Source: an uncultured Oscillospiraceae bacterium (GTDB lineage: Bacteria; Bacillota; Clostridia; Oscillospirales; Oscillospiraceae). From it: DNA of 5,433 bases. The stretch spans positions 1 through 5,433 of the forward strand of contig CAAETL010000238.1 of assembly GCA_900758955.1 (NCBI GenBank), written 5' to 3'. Position numbers and translations under genes: made by a program. Below, piece after piece: positions 1-5,433 of this stretch. The stretch's first letter is position 1; each line of letters opens with the position of its first letter. The notes beneath the pieces are model-generated. The model was not told the origin of the DNA and did not search any database. It saw only the letters and a program-made list of their open reading frames with translations.

Positions 1-104
1 AGATGTTAACGCTGCTCAAGCAGGGGGGGAACCGGGTCAGCCGGGAGAATCTGGCCCCCGTCCTGGCGTGGTGGGTGCAGGAGGCGGGAGACCTGTCCGA
101 ATAG
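1..104 (+). CDS. C-terminal end of an unidentified protein (5' partial)
   Basis: An open frame enters from the left edge and ends at TAG (102-104). The visible tail is about 33 residues, includes LLKQGGNRVSRENLAPVLAWW near its start and ends in EAGDLSE. The mix of charged residues, leucine and tryptophan fits an alpha-helical C-terminus of a soluble protein. The other two plus frames are less convincing: frame 1 stops at once, and frame 2 is rich in glycine and proline, as expected for a shadow frame in GC-rich DNA. An ATG at position 3 has no upstream sequence to judge, so the true start is probably outside the window. I do not recognise the family. The next plus-strand gene has its own promoter, so the two need not be cotranscribed. 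Confidence 0.5.
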   Translation, partial: MLTLLKQGGNRVSRENLAPVLAWWVQEAGDLSE

Positions 105-185
105 GGGATAGACACCCTGGCATCAGCCGTTCCGAGCCGTGAGAGCGGAGCATAATGTCTTTGGCGACACTTTCCCAGGAAAAGC

Positions 186-214
186 TTGCCAAATTTTGAC
201 GGGGATGCTATGAT
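186..214 (+). promoter_or_regulatory. Sigma-A type promoter of the MFS transporter gene
   Basis: A -35 box TTGCCA (186-191) and a -10 box TATGAT (209-214) are separated by exactly 17 bases. Each differs from the sigma-70/sigma-A consensus (TTGACA, TATAAT) at one position. Transcription would start near 221 and give a leader of roughly 48 bases before the ATG at 269. A competing TTGACG at 196-201 has no good -10 partner at the right distance. I see no clear operator palindrome over the boxes. The rest of the 105-268 gap shows nothing I can name. Confidence 0.65.
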
Positions 215-268
215 ACCAATGTATGTCTGTGCCCCCTGGGCGCAAGAAGATAAGGGAGGACCGATTCC

Positions 269-1501
269 ATGGAGGAAAAAGTCATTGGCCCGCGCAAAGC
301 CATTTTTTTGGAGATTGTGCTGTTTTGCGCGTATGTCTGTTCCGCCTCTTCCTGGCTGGTGGGGTCCATTACCACCCCGGATATGATGGTGGATTTCGGG
401 ATCCAGGCTATTCCCACGGCAATCAACAACGCCATCTCCTGCGCCAAAATTTTGGGCAACCTGGTGGCGGCGGCGATTCTCATCCGGCTGGGGCCGAAGA
501 AAACGGTGACCTTTGCCCTGGCTCTGGTTTCCTGCGTGGCTTTGGGCGCCTTTGCGCTCAATTTCCCCATCTTCATTTTTGTTCGCTTTTTAATGGGATT
601 TGGCGGCGCCACCTTGATGATCTGTCTGACCCCCTATGTGGTGTACTGCTTTGAACCCAGCAAACGGCCCATTTTTAACGGCATCAACTTTGTGGGGGTG
701 AACACCGGCAATCTCATTGCCCTTGTCTCCATTGGCGTGGTGCAGAACTGGCTGGGGTCGTGGCGGCATGTGGTGCTGTTCTATGGCGCGTTCTGTCTGT
801 TTTTCCTCCTGTTGTGGATTTTGGTTGGAATGGATTACCCCCTGGTTACCCCCAAGGATGACGTTAAGGTGGACTATAACTATCGGGACGGGATGCGGGA
901 ACCCTTCCTATATCAGTACCTGCTCACCAATACGGGACGATTTGTTACATACACCGTACTGCTGCATCTGTTTCCTCTTCACCCCAACTTTACCGTGCCT
1001 GCGGGGAATATCTCCCTGCTCACTGCGGTAGGAGGAATTTTCGGCGCCGTCATTGGCATTTTAATCAGTAAGTTTACCAAGGTGCGGGATGTGATGCTCA
1101 TGCGGGTGTGCAGCTTTCTAATGACGGCCACCTTCCTTCTCATGCTCACCACCCACAACCAGACGCTGGCCCTGTTGTGCGCCCCTGCCATGGGCATTTT
1201 GCTCCTAATTCCCATCCCCTCCTTTATGACCATGCCCACCAAGCTCCCCGGCACCACCCCTCGTAAGGTGGCGGTAATTCTCACCCTCTTCTGGACGATC
1301 ACCTATATTATACAGATGATCGTCTACTCAGCGGTGGTGTGGATGGTCAACAACGTGAGCTGGGGCGTTGCCATCTACTTCACAGCGGGATACTCCATTC
1401 TGAGCTTTATCGGCACCTTCTTCCTGCCCAATTTGGAAGATCCGCCGGATGAGATGCCCGCCCATGTGGAACAGAACGGCGGCGCGCCCCAGGATGGATA
1501 A
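269..1501 (+). CDS. Major Facilitator Superfamily (MFS) transporter
   Basis: Integral membrane secondary transporter of 410 residues, a normal MFS length, with about 12 hydrophobic segments in two halves. The first half covers residues 10-190. A charged cytoplasmic loop follows (about 190-222, with PKDDVKVDYNYRDGMRE), then the second half (about 223-388). The tail after 388 is hydrophilic and rich in Pro, Glu and Gly. Family signs are RLGPKKT after the second segment (73-79), matching the MFS loop 2-3 signature; RFLMGFGG in segment 4 (106-113); and SWRHVVLFYGAF at 164-175, like the usual WR...G motif opening segment 6. The ATG at 269 follows AGGGAGG (253-259) at good spacing, and a near-consensus promoter lies upstream. 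The substrate cannot be read from the sequence; no neighbour points to a pathway, and the gene appears monocistronic, ending at a strong hairpin. MFS membership is solid, function is open. Confidence 0.9.
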   Translation: MEEKVIGPRKAIFLEIVLFCAYVCSASSWLVGSITTPDMMVDFGIQAIPTAINNAISCAKILGNLVAAAILIRLGPKKTVTFALALVSCVALGAFALNFPIFIFVRFLMGFGGATLMICLTPYVVYCFEPSKRPIFNGINFVGVNTGNLIALVSIGVVQNWLGSWRHVVLFYGAFCLFFLLLWILVGMDYPLVTPKDDVKVDYNYRDGMREPFLYQYLLTNTGRFVTYTVLLHLFPLHPNFTVPAGNISLLTAVGGIFGAVIGILISKFTKVRDVMLMRVCSFLMTATFLLMLTTHNQTLALLCAPAMGILLLIPIPSFMTMPTKLPGTTPRKVAVILTLFWTITYIIQMIVYSAVVWMVNNVSWGVAIYFTAGYSILSFIGTFFLPNLEDPPDEMPAHVEQNGGAPQDG

Positions 1502-1520
1502 GCCAAGCTAATGATAACAG

Positions 1521-1555
1521 CCCCCCCTGGGGCAGTGATACTGCCCCAGGGGGGG
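1521..1555. terminator. GC-rich hairpin between convergent genes, probable bidirectional terminator
   Basis: A perfect 16-bp stem pairs 1521-1536 with 1540-1555 around a 3-base GAT loop. The stem begins with seven C:G pairs, and G1520-T1556 plus A1519-T1557 can extend it. It starts 19 bases after the MFS stop codon and lies 35 bases from the stop of the convergent exonuclease gene, where a shared terminator is expected. The flanking T-runs are poor on both sides (TTCAATTA on plus, TGTTATCATTA on minus), so termination would rest on stem strength or on a helper factor. Position and symmetry are seen; the function is inferred. Confidence 0.75.
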
Positions 1556-1589
1556 TTCAATTAGCGCAGGATGTTAGTACTAGGGGAAA

Positions 1590-2345
1590 TCAATCGTTTA
1601 ACACAAGGCCCACGGGGCAGTGGTCGCTGCCGAGAATTTCTCCATAGATCTTGGCTTCCTCCACCTTCTCTTCCAGGCGATGGGAGACCAGAAAATAGTC
1701 GATCCGCCATCCGGCGTTTCGCTCCCGGGCTTTAAAGCGGTAGCTCCACCAGGAGTAGGCCTCAGCCTCATGGGGGTGTAGAAGGCGGAAGGTGTCGGTG
1801 AAGCCGGCGTCTAACAACTGGGTCAATTTTCCCCGCTCCTCGTCGCTGAAACCGGCGTTGCGGCGGTTGGCGGCGGGGTTTTTCAGGTCAATCTCCTGAT
1901 GGGCCACATTCAGGTCCCCGCAGTAGACCACAGGCTTCCGGCTGTCCAATTCCAGCAGGTAGGACCTAAGGTCGTCCTCCCACTGCATGCGGTAGTCCAG
2001 ACGCTTCAAACCGTCCTGGGCGTTGGGGGTATAACAGCAGACCAGGTAAAAATCGGGGTATTCCGCCGTGATGACCCGGCCCTCATGGCGGTGGAGCTCC
2101 TCGCCAAAGTCGTAGGTTACGGCGAGGGGGGGCACACGGGTCAAAATGGCGGTACCCGAATACCCCTTCTTTTCCGCGCTGTTCCAAAATACCGTATAGC
2201 CGGGCAGGTCCAGCGCAATCTGGTGGGGCTGGAGCTTGGTCTCCTGGAGACAGACCACGTCTGCGTCCAGGCTTGCAAAGGTCTCTAAAAAACCCTTTCC
2301 CAGGCAGGCCCGCAGGCCGTTGACATTCCAGGAAATCAGCTTCAA
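1590..2345 (-). CDS. xth: Exodeoxyribonuclease III (AP endonuclease, ExoA/XthA family)
   Basis: Mg-dependent 3'-5' exonuclease and abasic-site endonuclease of cytoplasmic base excision repair, in the exonuclease-endonuclease-phosphatase fold. At 251 residues it is full length. Visible signatures are WNVNGLRA (6-13, metal ligand N7), LQETK (33-37, metal ligand E35), GYSGTAI (61-67), YTPN (105-108, active-site Y105), GDLNVAH (143-149, catalytic D144 and N146), WRIDYFLVS near residue 215, and the terminal GSDHCPV (239-245, the D241/H242 catalytic pair). All expected catalytic residues are present. The family begins at MKLISWN, and here that codon is TTG (2343-2345), preceded by a strong AAAGGAG seven bases upstream, so a TTG start is well supported. 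The gene lies 83 bp downstream of the mrp-type gene with a 13-bp hairpin between, and converges on the MFS gene. Bacillus relatives are called exoA, enterobacterial ones xthA. Confidence 0.95.
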   Translation of the reverse strand: MKLISWNVNGLRACLGKGFLETFASLDADVVCLQETKLQPHQIALDLPGYTVFWNSAEKKGYSGTAILTRVPPLAVTYDFGEELHRHEGRVITAEYPDFYLVCCYTPNAQDGLKRLDYRMQWEDDLRSYLLELDSRKPVVYCGDLNVAHQEIDLKNPAANRRNAGFSDEERGKLTQLLDAGFTDTFRLLHPHEAEAYSWWSYRFKARERNAGWRIDYFLVSHRLEEKVEEAKIYGEILGSDHCPVGLVLND

Positions 2346-2352
2346 AATAGCA

Positions 2353-2359
2353 CTCCTTT
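2353..2359 (-). promoter_or_regulatory. Ribosome binding site fixing the TTG start of exonuclease III
   Basis: On the minus strand this reads AAAGGAG and sits 7 bases before the TTG at 2345-2343. No ATG or GTG in frame gives a better start, and the family's conserved N-terminus begins exactly at the TTG codon. The strong site offsets the weak start codon. Confidence 0.75.
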
Positions 2360-2380
2360 CAGGGGAACAATCGATACGCC

Positions 2381-2410
2381 GAACGGGAAGTCCTCCGGGA
2401 CTTCCCGTTC
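2381..2410 (-). terminator. 13-bp hairpin after the mrp gene, possible terminator or attenuator
   Basis: A perfect 13-bp stem pairs 2381-2393 with 2398-2410 around a 4-base loop. It begins 18 bases past the TAA of the mrp-type gene (2429-2431) and ends about 20 bases before the ribosome binding site of the exonuclease gene. Placement suits a terminator, but on the minus strand the stem is followed by GGCGTATCG rather than a T-run. It may therefore terminate only partly, protect the upstream mRNA 3' end, or act as a processing site. I see no convincing separate promoter for the exonuclease between the hairpin and its start, which favours partial readthrough. Confidence 0.5.
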
Positions 2411-2428
2411 CAATTCCATGCGGCCGTG

Positions 2429-3250
2429 TTATTTATCCAGGTAATAGGCCACACTGGTGAGATAGTTGTGCTCAAAGGCCTCGATGGTGCCCTGATCCAC
2501 CGCCGCCGCCACAGCGGGGTCGATGGGGATCTGGGCCAGAACGGGCAGACCCATTTCGGCGCCGATCTTGGCCAGATGGCTCTCGCCGAAGATGTGGTGC
2601 TTACCGCCGCAGTCAGGGCATTGGAACCAGCTGTAGTTTTCCACCAGGCCCAAGACGGGTTTTTGCATCATGTTGGCCATGTTCACGGCCTTGGTGACAA
2701 TCATAGACACCAGGTCCTGGGGGGAGGTGACCACCAGGATGCCGTCCACCGGCAGGGACTGAAACACGGTGAGGGGTACGTCGCCGGTGCCGGGAGGCAT
2801 ATCCACAAAGAGGTAGTCCAGCTCTCCCCAGACCACATCGGTCCAAAACTGCTTCACAGCGCCCGCCAGAACCGCGCCCCGCCAAACCACGGGGTCGGTC
2901 TCGTTTTGCAGGAGCAGGTTCAGGCTCATAATTTTAATGCCCCCCGGGGTCTCCTCGGGGAGAATATTCCCCTCCGTGCCGGAGGCGTGGGTGTGAATGC
3001 CAAAGGCCTGGGGAATGGAAGGGCCGGTGATGTCGGCGTCCAAGACGCCCACCGTATGGCCGCGCTTTCTCATGGCCACGGCCAACTGCGCCGTGATGGA
3101 GCTTTTGCCCACGCCGCCCTTGCCGCTCATGACCGCAATGACCTTGTTAATCTTGGAATATTGGTTGGGAGGAACAACGAAGTCCGCGGGATTATGGGCG
3201 CAGCTTTCCCCGCAGGTGGAACAATCATGGGTACAAGTTTCTTCAGACAT
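2429..3250 (-). CDS. Mrp/NBP35 family iron-sulfur carrier ATPase
   Basis: Cytoplasmic P-loop ATPase of the MinD/Mrp (ApbC, NBP35) group, whose members bind and deliver 4Fe-4S clusters to apoproteins. The 273 residues show, in order: an N-terminal cysteine cluster with C6, C10, C13 and C17 (spacing 3-2-3); the deviant Walker A GKGGVGKSS (43-51) with the group's signature lysine K44; switch I DADITGPS (71-78); Walker B/switch II VDMPPGTGD (149-157); and the CPDC pair (C211, C214), which in this family forms the cluster bridging the dimer. All nucleotide and cluster residues are intact. The N-terminal cysteines resemble the ferredoxin-like extension of NBP35 but with closer spacing. The ATG at 3250 follows AAAGGAAG at 7 bases. 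Upstream is the tandem structured repeat, downstream the 13-bp hairpin. Which proteins receive the cluster is unknown; the radical SAM enzyme encoded nearby is one candidate by proximity only. Confidence 0.93.
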   Translation of the reverse strand: MSEETCTHDCSTCGESCAHNPADFVVPPNQYSKINKVIAVMSGKGGVGKSSITAQLAVAMRKRGHTVGVLDADITGPSIPQAFGIHTHASGTEGNILPEETPGGIKIMSLNLLLQNETDPVVWRGAVLAGAVKQFWTDVVWGELDYLFVDMPPGTGDVPLTVFQSLPVDGILVVTSPQDLVSMIVTKAVNMANMMQKPVLGLVENYSWFQCPDCGGKHHIFGESHLAKIGAEMGLPVLAQIPIDPAVAAAVDQGTIEAFEHNYLTSVAYYLDK

Positions 3251-3282
3251 GGAGAGGCTTCCTTTCTATGGTAGGGTGTTGG

Positions 3283-3426
3283 TTGTCACGCGTTGCCTGC
3301 TCGCGACGCGGTTCTCAGTCGGAAACCGTAGGGAGAACCCAGTCGGGCCCCTAATGGGGCCTGCCTTGGGCGTCTCCCTGCGTTCCGGACTGAGCCCGCT
3401 GGGAGCGACGGCGACGCGCTTCGGGT
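3283..3426. repeat. Tandem structured repeat, copy 1 (mrp-proximal)
   Basis: First of two diverged direct copies of a unit of about 145 bp. Both copies start with TTGTC(A/G)CGC and end with CGCGCTTCGGGTT. Between CCTTGGG (3364) and the end, hand alignment to copy 2 matches about 50 of 64 columns. Copy 1 folds on itself: CTCAGTC (3314-3320) pairs with GACTGAG (3388-3394); 3328-3336 pairs with 3373-3381 (nine pairs, one G-T wobble); and GGCCCC/GGGGCC close a TAAT loop at 3346-3361. Open frames across it have no ribosome binding site and fall in different frames in the two copies, so it is unlikely to encode protein. The orientation of any transcript is unknown; read with the neighbouring genes, it would lie in the leader of the mrp-type gene. 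Confidence 0.75.
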
Positions 3427-3571
3427 TTGTCGCGCTGCGCCACCCGCCGCCAACGCGGCGCTAAGACTTTCGACTCCGGCAAAAACCATCCAGGGACCAA
3501 AGGCCCTTCCTTGGGTTTTTGCCTGCGCTCCAGTCATAGCCCGCTGCTTCGACGGCGCCGCGCTTCGGGTT
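3427..3571. repeat. Tandem structured repeat, copy 2 (abuts the kinase stop codon)
   Basis: Second copy of the unit, offset 145-147 bp from copy 1. It has the same hairpin plan with changed bases: CTAAGAC (3461-3467) pairs with GTCATAG (3533-3539) apart from one A-A mismatch, and GGCAAAAACC (3478-3487) pairs with GGTTTTTGCC (3514-3523) over ten perfect pairs. A further CGCGGCGC (3454-3461) can pair with GCGCCGCG (3555-3562). The right end overlaps the TAA stop (3570-3572) of the kinase gene. Together the two copies fill nearly all of the gene-free stretch 3251-3569; the remaining 32 bases next to the mrp gene hold only its leader and ribosome binding site. A mobile (MITE or REP-like) origin is possible, but no transposase or target duplication is visible. 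Confidence 0.75.
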
Positions 3572-4505
3572 AATACTGATAGCTGCCGCCGCCGATGAAT
3601 TCCCGCAAGAGGGAATTTGGGTGGACCAAAGCAGGATCAATAGGCTCAAAATGCTGGAAGGCGTCAATCAGTTCCAGTAACTCAGCTTTCCGGGGATTGC
3701 TTTCCGGGACAGCCTCCAACAAGGGGGACGCATAGTTTCGCATCACCGAGACCTCGTAGGGCAGGGAGGAGTCAAAAATAATATTGGCCCGATGTTTAAA
3801 GGGAGAGATGTATAACTTCTCACCACGACGCACATTGGCCCACATATCCAAGGTTTGGGACACCCCGGTTCCCCGGAAGTTATAGTCCCGTACGGCGCGC
3901 CGCGTCAGCCGCATCCAGGTGCCCTTGAAACGGAGGGCGTCTCCCTCCAGAACGTCAGACCGGGCGGAGATGTACAGCCCGGTGGCGTCGGGATGACGGC
4001 CGGCAATGTCGTCGTTGAGAGCATGAATTCCTTCAAAGATGGCAATCTCGTTTTTCTTGAGCTGAAGGGGCGTGCCGCGGCTGTCGTTGCGCATCTGCCG
4101 TGCAAACTCAAACTTGGGGACAAGAACTTTTTCCCCTCGGGCCAGCTTGGCGAAATGCTCGTTGAGCAGGGCCATGTCCATATAGGCCGGGGATTCGTAG
4201 TCGATGGTGCCCTCGGGGGTCCGCGGCGCATTGTCGGCCCCCAGGGAGAGGAAGTAATTGTCCATGGAGATGGTATGGGTGTTGACGCCCCGGGAGAGCA
4301 GCTCCTCCTCAATTTTGAGAGCGGTGGTGGTTTTGCCCGAGCCCGAGGGACCGGACAGCAGGACCAAAGGACTGTGGGGCAGATTTTGGATAATGGCGTC
4401 CGCCGCCTTTTTCACCTTATCCTGATAGGCGTCGTCACACTCCTCCAAAAAGCCTTTGGGGTCCTGCCGGACCCGGGAATTAATTTCCTGCAATTGATAC
4501 GCCAT
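3570..4505 (-). CDS. Uridine kinase / phosphoribulokinase-family P-loop kinase
   Basis: Predicted cytoplasmic ATP-dependent small-molecule kinase, 311 residues. A charged N-terminal segment (1-45, probably helical) precedes the kinase core. Motifs are Walker A GPSGSGKTT (52-60), MDNYF (81-85), IDYESPAYMD (101-110), IFEGIHALND (156-165, with the family's EGIH loop) and a basic RRAVRDYNFRG stretch (202-212) like the lid of uridine kinases. These match the uridine kinase/PRK family, but classical Udk is about 210 residues, so this is a longer relative with extra N- and C-terminal sequence, and uridine may not be its substrate. The ATG at 4505 has a strong AGGAGGG (4511-4517 on minus) five bases upstream. 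The gene follows the HemZ-type gene by 60 bp with no convincing terminator, suggesting one transcript. Its TAA stop lies at the edge of the tandem repeat, so the last residues (GGGSYQY) could have been altered by that element. Confidence 0.88.
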   Translation of the reverse strand: MAYQLQEINSRVRQDPKGFLEECDDAYQDKVKKAADAIIQNLPHSPLVLLSGPSGSGKTTTALKIEEELLSRGVNTHTISMDNYFLSLGADNAPRTPEGTIDYESPAYMDMALLNEHFAKLARGEKVLVPKFEFARQMRNDSRGTPLQLKKNEIAIFEGIHALNDDIAGRHPDATGLYISARSDVLEGDALRFKGTWMRLTRRAVRDYNFRGTGVSQTLDMWANVRRGEKLYISPFKHRANIIFDSSLPYEVSVMRNYASPLLEAVPESNPRKAELLELIDAFQHFEPIDPALVHPNSLLREFIGGGSYQY

Positions 4506-4565
4506 GGTATCCCTCCTGTTGATATGGACGAGCGGATTTTTGTTTCATCCGCCAGTCCTCTTTGA

Positions 4566-5433
4566 TTACAGGGTCCATTGGGCCTTGTTTTGAATGATCC
4601 GCTCCTGCTCCCGGAGGTACTCCTGGGGGTATTTGGGGTTGCTCAACCGGGTGACGCACCCCTGGGCCAGGTCCACCGCCTTGGTAACCCCGCCCGCGCC
4701 CAAGGAGAGCACCGGATGCAGTTCCTCCATCATGCAGATGTTGTAGAGACTCTCCGTACCCGGCCGGCACCAGCCCACATTTTCAAAGGAGCCGGACATG
4801 TACTTTTGCCGGTAGAGGTAGTAGGGGCGGTATCCCTCCCGGCGCAGCGCCTCCCAGGCGTAGTCCAGCATCTGGGAAACCGCCTCCCCGTCGGGCAGGG
4901 CGCCGCCCTCCTCCCGGAGACGGGACCCCCGTTTTAGGGCCAGGGTGTGGACGGTAATGTTTTCCGGACCCAATGTGATGACCTGGTCTAGGGTATGCCG
5001 GAATCCCGCCACTGAGTCCTGGGGAAGCCCCGCGATCAGGTCCATATTCACGGCGGCGAACCCGATCTCTCGAACCAGCGCGTAGGCTTGGAGAATATCC
5101 GCCGAAGTGTGGGCCCGCCCCATGGCCTGGAGCACCCGGTCCGACATGGATTGGGGGTTCACCGAAATCCGGTTTCCGCCCCCGTCTCGGATGGCCGCCA
5201 GCTTTTCCCGGGTAATGGTGTCGGGGCGGCCGGCCTCCACGGTGTATTCCAAGCCTGGTTTGAGGGAAAACGCAAGCCGCAGCCGGGCCATCAGGGCGGC
5301 GAGCTGCCGGGGTGAGAGGGTGGTGGGGGTGCCGCCCCCGATGTATACCGATCGGACGGTTTTGCCCATCCGGCGAAGAGCGGCGCCCGCCGCGTCGATC
5401 TCCCCGAAGAGCGCTTCCAGGTAGGGGGGGATC
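4566..5433 (-). CDS. hemZ: Coproporphyrinogen dehydrogenase-like radical SAM protein, HemZ type (N-terminus outside window)
   Basis: The frame stays open to the right edge, so the Met at 5369 is internal; upstream codons continue as PPYLEALFGEIDAAGAALRR. About 289 C-terminal residues are visible, against roughly 490-500 for whole HemZ proteins. The visible part has VYIGGGTPT, the glycine-rich SAM-binding motif of the HemN/HemZ group, then YTVEAGRPDTIT, NRISVNPQSM and NMDLIAGLPQD, all typical of the TIM-barrel of coproporphyrinogen oxidase-like radical SAM enzymes. PYYLYRQKYMSG, FENVGW and LSLGAGGVTK fit the HemZ branch rather than HemN or HemW. The CxxxCxxC cluster ligands must lie beyond the window and could not be checked. 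Family knowledge: HemN-type enzymes carry out oxygen-independent oxidative decarboxylation of coproporphyrinogen III to protoporphyrinogen IX, but HemZ is less well characterised and its role here is unproven. The stop is TAA (4566-4568); the kinase gene follows 60 bp later. Confidence 0.88.
   Translation of the reverse strand, partial: IPPYLEALFGEIDAAGAALRRMGKTVRSVYIGGGTPTTLSPRQLAALMARLRLAFSLKPGLEYTVEAGRPDTITREKLAAIRDGGGNRISVNPQSMSDRVLQAMGRAHTSADILQAYALVREIGFAAVNMDLIAGLPQDSVAGFRHTLDQVITLGPENITVHTLALKRGSRLREEGGALPDGEAVSQMLDYAWEALRREGYRPYYLYRQKYMSGSFENVGWCRPGTESLYNICMMEELHPVLSLGAGGVTKAVDLAQGCVTRLSNPKYPQEYLREQERIIQNKAQWTL

Noticed and set aside
196..224. Alternative promoter using TTGACG at 196-201
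   Set aside because: The hexamer at 17-base spacing (219-224, ATGTAT) is a poor -10 box; the overlapping TTGCCA/TATGAT pair is clearly better.
221..340. Direct repeat GTATGTCTGT at 221-230 and 331-340
   Set aside because: Ten bases, with one copy inside coding sequence and the other in the leader; flanks do not align well enough to exceed chance.
2426..3274. 282-residue plus-strand open frame antisense to the mrp-type gene
   Set aside because: It mirrors almost exactly the span of a gene with intact family motifs. Its translation is rich in His, Gly and Gln without a recognisable domain, as expected for an antisense shadow in GC-rich coding DNA.
3286..3537. 83-residue minus-strand open frame across both repeat copies
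   Set aside because: Repeat copies are offset by 145-147 bp, which puts them in different reading frames, and no ribosome binding site precedes the start. Structure, not reading frame, is what the copies share.
3283..3571. CRISPR array
   Set aside because: There are only two units of about 145 bp, diverged and almost contiguous, with no short identical repeats separated by unique spacers.
4532..4552. Hairpin GCGGAT/ATCCGC between the HemZ and kinase genes
   Set aside because: Only six pairs around a nine-base loop, with no T-run after it on the minus strand; too weak to call a terminator.
3855..4565. 236-residue plus-strand open frame antisense to the kinase gene
   Set aside because: It is antisense to a clear P-loop kinase; the composition is that of a shadow frame and no domain is visible.
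5367..5369. ATG as the start of the HemZ-type gene
   Set aside because: The frame continues upstream with HemN/HemZ-like sequence (YLEALFGEID) to the window edge, and no ribosome binding site precedes this ATG.

Overview
The window looks like chromosomal DNA from a GC-rich Clostridia-type Firmicute, possibly an Oscillospiraceae-like gut anaerobe. This is an inference from the anaerobic HemZ-type enzyme, the Mrp protein with an N-terminal cysteine cluster, strong AGGAGG-type ribosome binding sites and a TTG start. No marker gene fixes the taxon.

Layout. Positions 1-104 hold the unrecognised C-terminal tail of a plus-strand gene. A near-consensus sigma-A promoter (186-214) then drives a 410-residue Major Facilitator transporter (269-1501). 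This gene ends at a very GC-rich perfect hairpin (1521-1555), which separates it from a convergent minus-strand gene group. Reading the minus strand from the right edge, that group is: a coproporphyrinogen oxidase-like radical SAM enzyme of the HemZ type (5' end cut by the window), a uridine kinase/PRK-family P-loop kinase, a roughly 290-bp tandem repeat, an Mrp/NBP35-type iron-sulfur carrier ATPase, a 13-bp hairpin, and exodeoxyribonuclease III starting at TTG.

The four minus-strand genes share direction but not an obvious pathway. HemZ needs a 4Fe-4S cluster and Mrp proteins carry such clusters; exonuclease III repairs DNA and the kinase probably phosphorylates a nucleoside or similar hydroxyl substrate. 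HemZ and the kinase are 60 bp apart and probably cotranscribed. The repeat and the 13-bp hairpin break up the rest.

The most notable feature is the gene-free stretch 3251-3569. It is almost filled by two diverged tandem copies of a unit of about 145 bp (3283-3426 and 3427-3571). Both copies can fold into the same multi-helix hairpin, and at least four base pairs differ between copies in a compensatory way. The copies are out of frame with each other, so the pattern fits a conserved RNA or DNA structure better than a protein. Its distal edge coincides with the stop codon of the kinase gene, and its other edge lies about 17 bp from the ribosome binding site of the Mrp gene.
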